Part shown: positions 60,011 through 64,000 of the stretch, piece after piece
Layout of the letters: each line of letters opens with the position of its first letter
How positions within the stretch are numbered: position 1 is the stretch's first letter
Assembly: GCF_015291645.1 (NCBI RefSeq)
Contig: NZ_CP030055.1
Span: 62,001-126,000, forward strand
Direction of reading: 5' to 3'
DNA: 64,000 bases
Origin: Bradyrhizobium sp. CCBAU 53340
GTDB lineage: Bacteria > Pseudomonadota > Alphaproteobacteria > Rhizobiales > Xanthobacteraceae
Program-made: the position numbers and the translations under genes
Notes under the pieces: generated by a model
The model's input: the letters and a program-made list of their open reading frames with translations, nothing else
Databases searched by the model: none
Told to the model about the DNA's origin: nothing

Positions 60011-60127
60011 CGTCATTGCGAGGAGCTCGCGACAAAATTGCGTAGCAATTTTGCGCTGATGCGACGAAGCAATCCAGAATCCCTCCGCAGAAAGATTCTG
60101 GATCGCTTCGCTGCGCTCGCAATGACG
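60011..60127. repeat. Long inverted repeat, family B, copy with nested hairpin
   Basis: Outer parts match 17416-17495 (CGTCATTGCGAG...CTCGCAATGACG; CGAAGCAATCCAGA/TCTGGATCGCTTCG). An insertion contains CAAAATTGC-GTA-GCAATTTTG (60033-60053), a perfect 9-bp hairpin absent from the first copy. Confidence 0.8.
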
Positions 60128-60191
60128 GTGTCGAGAGACCTGCACTGGCAATGACCGTAGACATGGTCGCAGCCATGCAACGATTTTCGCC

Positions 60192-61304
60192 TCACTTCAA
60201 AAACCCCAGCCCCTCGCGCGCCGTATCCACGGCCCATTTGTCGGTCGGCGGCAGTGCGAGGACGCTATTGAAATCCGCGCGTGCGCGTTTGGCGTCGGAT
60301 AGTTTCATGTAGAGGATGCCGCGATTGGCCAGCGCGAGCTGGTTGCCGGGATCGAGCCGGATCGCCTCGTTGAAGTCGGCGAGCGCGCGATCGCTCTCGC
60401 CCATGTCGCGAAACACGGAGGCGCGATTGTTGTAGGCGGTCGAATTTCCCGGCTGGAGCCGGATCGCTTCGTCGTAATCGGCAATGGCGCGTTTGTCGTC
60501 GCCCTTTCTGTGCCAGGCGAGGGCGCGAGCGAGATAGGCCTTCTCGAACGACGGCATGATCCTGGCGACGTCATCGAGCTCTTGGATGGCGTTGTCGGTG
60601 TCGCCCTTTTTCAGCAGAACGACGGAGCGGCAATAGTGGCCGCCGGCACTGCCGGGCTCGAGGCGAACGGCGGTGTTGCAATCGTCGAGAGCCGCGTCGA
60701 TCTCACCCTTGTCGAAATGGATGGTGCTGCGCAGCTCATAAGGCAATGCTGCGGCGGGATTGCGTTGCATCGCCTCGTTGTAATCGGCCACGGCATGATC
60801 GCTGTCGCGCTTCTCTGCGTACGCCTCGCCCCTCTTGATGAAAGCAAGATAGGCTTGCTTGGGATTGCGTTCGATCGCCTCGGTGAAGCCGGCGATGGCG
60901 AGATCGAAGTCGCCTTTGCTGTAATATTCGAGCGCGCGCGAAGTGTAGGACGGTCCGTAAGCAGGATCGAGGCGAATGGCCTCGTTGTAGTCGGCCAAGG
61001 CGTGATCGCGGTCGCCTTTGGCGGAATGGGCGCGGCCGCGGCAATGATAGGCGCGCCCGAAATTCGGATCGATCCGGATCGCGGCGCTGCAATCCTCTAA
61101 GGCGCGATTCCAATCCCGCTTGAGATAATAGGCCTCGCCGCGCTTTTCAAAGGCCGCCGCATTGCTCTGATCGGCGGCGATGATCTCGGTCATCTCCGCG
61201 ATGGTGCGATCGTTCGACGCGTCGTCGGCGCGGGCCGCGGCGGTGACGGCGAGCGCGACAATGCAAATCAGGCCGAAGAAGCGCCCCGCCGAATCGCAAT
61301 TCAT
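60192..61304 (-). CDS. Exported tetratricopeptide repeat protein
   Basis: 370 residues from ATG 61304 (an alternative ATG at 61322 adds six). Signal peptide MNCDSAGRFFGLICIVALAV ending in AARA. About nine TPR units follow, for example AYHCRGRAHSAKGDRDHALA and AYNNRASVFRDMGESDRALA, each with the ADYNEAIRLDP-type ending. A periplasmic scaffold; partner unknown. Convergent with the DUF1150 gene. Confidence 0.9.
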   Translation of the reverse strand: MNCDSAGRFFGLICIVALAVTAAARADDASNDRTIAEMTEIIAADQSNAAAFEKRGEAYYLKRDWNRALEDCSAAIRIDPNFGRAYHCRGRAHSAKGDRDHALADYNEAIRLDPAYGPSYTSRALEYYSKGDFDLAIAGFTEAIERNPKQAYLAFIKRGEAYAEKRDSDHAVADYNEAMQRNPAAALPYELRSTIHFDKGEIDAALDDCNTAVRLEPGSAGGHYCRSVVLLKKGDTDNAIQELDDVARIMPSFEKAYLARALAWHRKGDDKRAIADYDEAIRLQPGNSTAYNNRASVFRDMGESDRALADFNEAIRLDPGNQLALANRGILYMKLSDAKRARADFNSVLALPPTDKWAVDTAREGLGFLK

Positions 61305-61470
61305 GGCTCGATATCCCCGCATCGGCCCCGCGCCGTTTGCGGGATGCCTGATCGAGCCGGGCGAGGAGAAATCCTCGCGGATCGCATCACGGCCCGGCTG
61401 TGACATTAGTCGCAACCGGCGCAGCTAACGTTCGATCCGGAACGAGAAATCAGGCCGCAGCCGAGACCGG

Positions 61471-64000
61471 CTACCAGGCGTAGCGGATCGCGGCCTTGCC
61501 GGCATAGCTGCGCGTGAGATTGGAGAACTCGCCTTCGAAGCTCGCTGCCGCGGACCAGCCGCTGCTCCACTTCATTTCGGCAGAGGCCGTCGTCAGCGCT
61601 GAGTCACTTGCCTGCGCCGCGCCGCCAACAACGAAGCTCGCGGCCGGCAGCGACTGGAAGGTCGCCCCGATGGAGCGGTCCGAATTGAAATCATGGGCCC
61701 AGGCGAGACGCCCGCGCAGCGTGAGAATGCCGTCCGTCATCGCGAAAGACTTGTCGGTGCGCAGACCAAGCTCGCTGCGCGGATCGGTGACGCTTTTTGC
61801 CCCGTAGGCGAGCGCGAAGTTCGGCGTGCCCGTCACCGCGCTTTCGGCATAGGCCGGCAGATCGAACGTCGTGAACTGTCCCGCGACATAGGGCGTGATT
61901 CCGACGCCGCCGATCCAGGGCGCAACAAAACGATAGCCGCTTTCGAGCCGGCCGGAGAAGGCATTCGCCTTGAACTCGGCGCGGAGCTGATCGAGTCCAG
62001 CGATAGTTACCGTGCGGTTGGTGGTGATGTCCTGCCAGCCGTAGGCGAGGGCGCCAGTGACATAGGCGGCCTCATTGGTGTGGCGCATGTAGGCGCCGGC
62101 CTGGAACAGATCGGAGCGTCCGCCACCGAGATTGTTGACGCTGAAATTGGTGCCGCCGCCGGCAAGCGCAAAGCCCGCGAGCGTATTCGGCGAGATCTGA
62201 TAATTGGCGCCGACGGCGGTTCCGAAAATGCTGCTGCGCGTGTCGTTCGATCCCGTCAGCGCATTGCCATCGGCGGTCTGCGAGCCGCCGTAGCCCGCCG
62301 CCCACACGCTCCAGCGCGGCGCGAAGGGGATCGGCCGCGCCTTGGTGAACATCGCAAACGCATCCTTCGGCGTCCGGCTCGCCGCATAGGCGCTGCTCTC
62401 CTCCACATATCCGGGCGTAGAGGTCGCGCCATTGATGGCGTTGCCGCGCCCCGCGTGGGGATCGGTCAGGAAGCCCATGAACTGGGTCATGGCGTTGAAC
62501 GTGGTCTGCTGCGAGCCGGTCGCACTCTCGCCGGAGGCTTGCGACAGCGCATTGAGCAGAGGATTGCCCGACAGGGCGAAGAGCGCATTGAACGCGGCCG
62601 GCAAGGACGCGCCACCGACGAGCGCGTTGTCGATGGCTGTCGCGATTCTCATCTGATTGAGGTTGGCATTGCCAGGCAGAGAGGGCGACAGCAGGCTGGG
62701 GTCGAGCATCAGCAGCACGTCATTGCCGACATAGCTCAGCCGCGCGTTACGGGCAAAGTTGTTCGCAATTTCCACACCGGAGTAGGTGCCGCTGACGGTG
62801 CCGGCCGTCATGATCGTGTAGCTCGTCGTCGTCGTAACCCATGCCAACGGATCGACGACCACCTTCCCGCCGAGAGTCGCAAGGCCTGTGACGATGGTCT
62901 TGTCGGCGCTGCCGCCAGACACCTGCACCAGGTAAGCCGATGCGGCGGTCATTGTCAGGTTGCCGATCGTCAGCGTGCCGATCGAATGACCCGGCGCCAG
63001 TGTACCGCCGTTGACGAGGACGGTGCCGAGGATGCCGTTGCCTCCGAGGGTCGCGCCGGCATTGACCGTCAGCAGGGTGGACGTTGCGATCGAGCCGTCC
63101 ACCGTCAGCGTGCCCGCATCGACCGTGGTCGTGCCGGTATAGGCGCTGACGCCGGACAGGGTCAGAGCACCGGCACCAGTCTTGGTGAGGGAGCCGCCGG
63201 TGCCGCCGCCATCACCGCCATCCTGGATGACACCGGAAAACGTGGTGGAGAGATTGTTGCTGCCGACCACGAATTTTTTCGAGCCCAGAAAGACGCTGCC
63301 AGTGCCCTCGATCGAGCCGGCCGTGGTGCCGCCGGTCGTGAGATATGAAAGGTCGAGAAAACCAATGCTGGTCAGGATAAACCGTGCAGCTCCTCCGCTG
63401 GCGCCGTCCCTTATCCAACTGTAGCCAGTGTTGATGATGGTGGCACTACCGGCCGTGCTTGAGTTCTTGAAAGTTATTCCGCTGAGGATGGTGGCGCTGC
63501 CGGCCGTGCTGGTGTCGGAGAAGGTGAAAAGGCCGCTGCTGGTGATGTTGGCGTTGCCGGCCGTGCTGCTGTTGGTAAAATTCAGAATACCGGCGTTGGT
63601 GATGCTGGCGTTGCCGGCCGTGCTGCTATCGGCGAAATTCACAGCACCGGGCCAGGTGTTGGTGATGCGGGCGTTGCCAGCCGTACTGCTATTGGTGAAG
63701 TTTACAGTGCCGGTGTCGGTGTTGGTGATGCTGGCGTTGCCGGCCGTGCTGCTATTGGTGAAGTTCACAGTACGCGTGTTGATGATGTTGGCACCGCCGG
63801 CCGTACTGTTATTGGCGAAGTTCACAGTCCCGCTGTTGGTAATGCTGGCATTGCCGGCTGTGCTGCTGTCGGCGAAGGACACATAGCCGCTGTTGTCAAA
63901 GTTGGCGTTGCCGGCCGTGCTGGTGTCCCGGAAATGCACACCCAATCCGTGGGCGGCGGCAGTGTTGATGAAGCTGGCGCTGCCTGCTGTGCTGGAGTTG
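61471..64000 (-). CDS. Autotransporter (N-terminus beyond window edge)
   Basis: Type V secreted surface protein; the frame is open to the right edge. Visible order: at least ten 19-residue passenger repeats (NSSTAGNASITNAGILNFT type), then autotransporter-associated strands (GSLTKTGAGALTLSGVSAYT, GTLAPGHSIGTLTIG), a linker, and a C-terminal beta-barrel of about 280 residues that ends IRYAW with the expected terminal aromatic. The repeats should form a beta-solenoid. Adhesion or biofilm roles are common for this class but not shown here. Confidence 0.93.
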   Translation of the reverse strand, partial: NSSTAGSASFINTAAAHGLGVHFRDTSTAGNANFDNSGYVSFADSSTAGNASITNSGTVNFANNSTAGGANIINTRTVNFTNSSTAGNASITNTDTGTVNFTNSSTAGNARITNTWPGAVNFADSSTAGNASITNAGILNFTNSSTAGNANITSSGLFTFSDTSTAGSATILSGITFKNSSTAGSATIINTGYSWIRDGASGGAARFILTSIGFLDLSYLTTGGTTAGSIEGTGSVFLGSKKFVVGSNNLSTTFSGVIQDGGDGGGTGGSLTKTGAGALTLSGVSAYTGTTTVDAGTLTVDGSIATSTLLTVNAGATLGGNGILGTVLVNGGTLAPGHSIGTLTIGNLTMTAASAYLVQVSGGSADKTIVTGLATLGGKVVVDPLAWVTTTTSYTIMTAGTVSGTYSGVEIANNFARNARLSYVGNDVLLMLDPSLLSPSLPGNANLNQMRIATAIDNALVGGASLPAAFNALFALSGNPLLNALSQASGESATGSQQTTFNAMTQFMGFLTDPHAGRGNAINGATSTPGYVEESSAYAASRTPKDAFAMFTKARPIPFAPRWSVWAAGYGGSQTADGNALTGSNDTRSSIFGTAVGANYQISPNTLAGFALAGGGTNFSVNNLGGGRSDLFQAGAYMRHTNEAAYVTGALAYGWQDITTNRTVTIAGLDQLRAEFKANAFSGRLESGYRFVAPWIGGVGITPYVAGQFTTFDLPAYAESAVTGTPNFALAYGAKSVTDPRSELGLRTDKSFAMTDGILTLRGRLAWAHDFNSDRSIGATFQSLPAASFVVGGAAQASDSALTTASAEMKWSSGWSAAASFEGEFSNLTRSYAGKAAIRYAW
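63440..64000 (-). repeat. 57-bp tandem repeats in the autotransporter passenger
   Basis: Units spaced mostly 57 bp, with 51-, 63- and 72-bp variants; all multiples of three, so the frame is kept. Conserved core encodes STAGNA. The array continues past the window edge. Confidence 0.9.

Noticed and set aside
61693..63348. 551-codon plus-strand frame opposite the autotransporter
   Set aside because: Arg/Gly/Asp-rich low-complexity translation with no family motif; shadow of the repeat-containing autotransporter.
63440..64000. CRISPR array
   Set aside because: The regular repeats are in-frame coding units of the autotransporter with no unique spacers.

Overview
The window is a contiguous piece of a high-GC alphaproteobacterial chromosome and most likely comes from Bradyrhizobium or a very close relative. 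The strongest single clue is an Irr regulator with the haem regulatory Cys-Pro and the triple-His site, next to fabA-fabB-fabI. The gene order aroA-cmk-rpsA-sppA-ihfB-lapA-trpF-trpB-trpA-accD-folC beside trxA-addA-addB-murU-tsaE-divL is a typical rhizobial backbone, and the gaps hold several inverted-repeat families I associate with bradyrhizobia. The genus is an inference, not a database result. I see no prophage, insertion sequence, CRISPR array or rRNA. One tRNA gene, tRNA-Ala(GGC), is present.

Layout. 1-4.0 kb: peroxide defence (katG cut by the left edge, divergent oxyR), a GNAT acetyltransferase and a glutathione transferase. 4.0-7.5 kb: fabI, fabB and fabA of fatty acid synthesis, divergent from irr, with a dense set of candidate metal-regulatory sites between fabA and irr. 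7.7-16.2 kb: an SH3 protein, a D-2-hydroxyacid dehydrogenase, a LysR/aldo-keto reductase divergent pair, a MoeB/ThiF enzyme, an exported protein with a degenerate trypsin fold, and gamma-glutamyltransferase. 16.4-23.3 kb: an orphan ParA ATPase, mutM, then ubiE-ubiB-coaBC-dut overlapping or nearly so. CoaBC carries an N-terminal FitA-like ribbon-helix-helix domain, and two palindromes resembling FitA half-sites lie just upstream. 23.6-36.2 kb: divL (tyrosine replaces the histidine in the H-box), a TsaE-sugar kinase fusion, a PilZ protein, a MurU-like nucleotidyltransferase, addB-addA, and trxA with a clear terminator. 36.2-39.2 kb: a MarR/SRPBCC operon behind a 37-bp palindrome, a stand-alone ATP-dependent DNA ligase, and a metallophosphoesterase bracketed by two direct copies of a long repeat.

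39.3-50.8 kb is a minus-strand housekeeping block running aroA, cmk, rpsA (with its own terminator), sppA, ihfB, lapA-like, trpF, trpB, trpA, accD, folC. 50.9-53.0 kb: a FYDLN-acid protein, tRNA-Ala, a GIY-YIG protein, and the divergent ohrR/ohr pair with two operator-like repeats. 53.1-58.9 kb: a family III CoA-transferase and a complete ugpBAEC glycerol-3-phosphate ABC operon with a candidate Pho box. 59-60 kb: a small heat-shock gene whose leader can fold into a ROSE-type RNA thermometer, followed by a DUF1150 gene. 60-64 kb: a TPR lipoprotein-like/exported protein and an autotransporter cut by the right edge, whose passenger is built from 19-residue repeats.

The main candidates for something undescribed are the RHH-CoaBC fusion with its tandem palindromes, whose decarboxylase clamp also seems to lack the usual cysteine, and a 24-nt sequence repeated perfectly 41 kb apart in gene-free DNA.
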